19,173 nucleotides of DNA, taken from contig UZAN01048244.1 of the NCBI GenBank assembly GCA_900618425.1, positions 5,364-24,536 on the forward strand. The letters run 5' to 3'. The stretch comes from Echinostoma caproni. Its lineage: Eukaryota > Platyhelminthes > Trematoda > Plagiorchiida > Echinostomatidae. Under the pieces are notes generated by a model, which was given only the letters and a program-made list of their open reading frames with translations, ran no database searches and was not told where the DNA came from. A program made the position numbers and the translations under genes. Of this stretch, positions 17,861 to 19,173 are shown one piece after another (the stretch's first letter is position 1; each line of letters begins with the position of its first letter).

Positions 17861-18337
17861 TTCAGATAGTGTCTAAGTTAGAAAGAATAGACGTCCGTGC
17901 TTCTCTGCACCAAATAGTTTCTAATTTTTAACAGTAACTTTCGAACTACTGCAGTTTTTATCATGACAACCAAGGTCGCGCCAATTCAAATCGCGAAACA
18001 GGAGAGCTGAGAACACTACAATAGAAAGTGAAGTTCGAAATAAATGTTTAATACCAGTAGCCATCGATGTATGGGTATGATATTTGAAGCTGAAAATATT
18101 TCTCTTTTCAGAGTCATTTTGCACGAATTCGATCAATACCTGTATATCAATCGAGCATGATCAGTTGGCGTCCCAGTACAGCCGATTGAATTCTATTGCA
18201 GCATCAATGCGATGGAGATAAACAATGACTCAAGCGTTGATTGTGCACGATGCACTGGTATCAGTGGAGGAGGACAAAGACCCAAAAACACACGCACACA
18301 CGGAGGCATACTCGTACTAGCAAGATAAACAACCGAT
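17861..18337. other. sequence expected to hold the rest of the transposon, not recognisable
   Basis: The minus-strand frame at 17921-18136 shows no transposase motif. No terminal inverted repeat could be placed. The element is therefore either truncated near 17875 or badly eroded. Confidence 0.35.
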
Positions 18338-18487
18338 ATGTATGTCATGGGAATTGAGGCGTGTGACCGAAGCCCGTCACACAATCGTCCCCAGCACTTC
18401 AACGGGAGGTGGAGAAATCGGTGCTGCATGGTGGTCATCCAGACATCTCTGGGAGGCTTGTCTGCACCGGTGAGTTCAACGCGGAAC

Positions 18488-18577
18488 CTTGAAATGATGC
18501 GAGAACATCTTGAAATAATGGTCAAACAACTTGAAATGATCCCCAGATATCATGTGATATTGGGACAACTTGAATTG
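18488..18577 (+). repeat. 21-bp tandem repeat encoding leucine heptads
   Basis: CTTGAAATGATG-like units start at 18488, 18509 and 18530, exactly 21 bp apart, with a further CTTGAATTG at 18569 (39 bp on). In the open plus-strand frame 18338-18580 each unit is seven codons beginning Leu-Glu (LEMMREH, LEIMVKQ, LEMIPRY, then LEL before the stop), which places leucines at heptad spacing as in a coiled coil. The frame itself (80 codons) has no other support, so a minisatellite that happens to be in frame is the simpler view. Confidence 0.6.
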
Positions 18578-18847
18578 TAAATGTATAGTCTTTTTATTGA
18601 CAAACATGTAATAATGATGACTGAAACGGTTCATGGAGCAATCTGATAATGCTCACTCGTTTTCCAGTTTTGAGTGACTGGGCGCGATGTCACACACTCA
18701 CCTCACCCATGCAACGTATCTTGTCAAGCATACATTTCAATACCAGAAATGCGTACACAATAGCATGGGATTCAAAGGAATTGGTGTTATTTGATATGAT
18801 CACGGCCCCCAAATTAATCACTAGGATATTGAGGGCCTAGGCTGAAC

Positions 18848-19030
18848 CCGTTCATGCAATGAATCCTGATCACATTCACGCCTGAGCGTGGTGACTGATT
18901 TATCGATCAATCTTGACGTGATTCGCTTCCTTACCCGATTGCCGGGTTCGTTCAGTCGCACCTATGATGCGAATCCGATCAACGATTACGGAATTACGTG
19001 CCAGGTTGGGGCACGGGGTGAGAGGGGACA
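18848..19030 (-). repeat. dispersed repeat of unknown family, minus-strand copy
   Basis: The reverse complement matches 16609-16812 with substitutions and a deletion of about 12 bp in the middle, where the plus-strand copy has GACCTCTTTCGGTC and this copy goes directly from CCCGGCAA to TCGGGTAAGG. The copies are inverted relative to each other, about 2 kb apart, with the Tc1 remnant between them. Confidence 0.75.
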
Positions 19031-19173
19031 GGGAAGGATCCAAACTTGGAAAATATTTGTGTTTCTGTATTAAAAGGTCTTTTTAGATATGCTGATGAAA
19101 TGGGGCTTCATTGAAGTTTTCCATTGTATCATTTGAGAAAAAACACGAAATAGCGAACAACCTCGTTTTCGAT
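19031..19173. other. unassigned sequence at the window end
   Basis: No gene is recognised. A chance CTGATGA with a 4-bp stem lies at 19092-19116 and is discussed under rejected observations. Confidence 0.4.

Noticed and set aside
19092..19116. CTGATGA followed by AATG-GGGCTT-CATT and GAAG, resembling a further hammerhead.
   Set aside because: The base after GAA is G, not A, no stem III with a UH site follows, and the flanks do not pair as stem I. A four-base stem next to a seven-base motif can easily arise by chance.

Overview
The window looks like nuclear DNA of a digenean fluke (trematode), mostly intergenic or intronic. It is A+T-rich by eye, has no long open reading frame, and carries eroded mobile elements. 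The assignment rests on two things: tRNA-headed SINEs that carry a hammerhead ribozyme, the arrangement known from the schistosome Sm-alpha element, and repeats resembling Penelope-like retroelement (PLE) ends with a hammerhead-like hairpin. The exact species cannot be read from the sequence; a non-schistosome fluke such as an opisthorchiid is only a guess.

Layout. 1-1000: repeat copy with a hammerhead-like hairpin (246-380), otherwise unassigned. 1040-2558: two candidate exons on the minus strand (2385-2558 and 1040-1146) whose splice phases agree; no protein family recognised. 2973-5300: no firm gene, two weak exon candidates, a strong short hairpin and simple repeats. 5345-5735: a head-to-head pair of hammerhead SINEs. 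5770-7700: nothing recognised. 7700-7905: a second, unrelated tRNA-derived SINE. 8833-8930 and 12100-12160: tRNA-like T-arms on the minus strand, probably SINE remnants. 11101-11515: a decayed reading frame running straight into a second copy of the hammerhead-like repeat. 14512-14960: a second head-to-head pair of hammerhead SINEs, flanked by a 13-bp direct repeat. 15985-16797: a 406-bp sequence present twice, identical by eye and separated by a single N, most likely an assembly artefact. 16609-16812 (+) and about 18848-19030 (-): two diverged copies of one dispersed repeat. 17612-17860: the C-terminal end of a Tc1/mariner transposase, minus strand.

The main result is the SINE family. All four copies contain a 45-nt block that aligns without gaps and gives a consensus type I hammerhead: stem I GCACTG/CAGTGC, core CTGATGA, stem II GACC/GGTC with loop CAACCA, GAA, a loopless palindromic stem III ACAGCTGT, and cleavage after GTC. 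Only the copy at 5589-5633 keeps every catalytic position; the other three each have a disabling change at a different site. Both loci show the same head-to-head order, which suggests that an inverted dimer may itself be a mobile or recurrent unit.

No complete protein-coding gene, CRISPR array, rRNA or functional tRNA gene was found.
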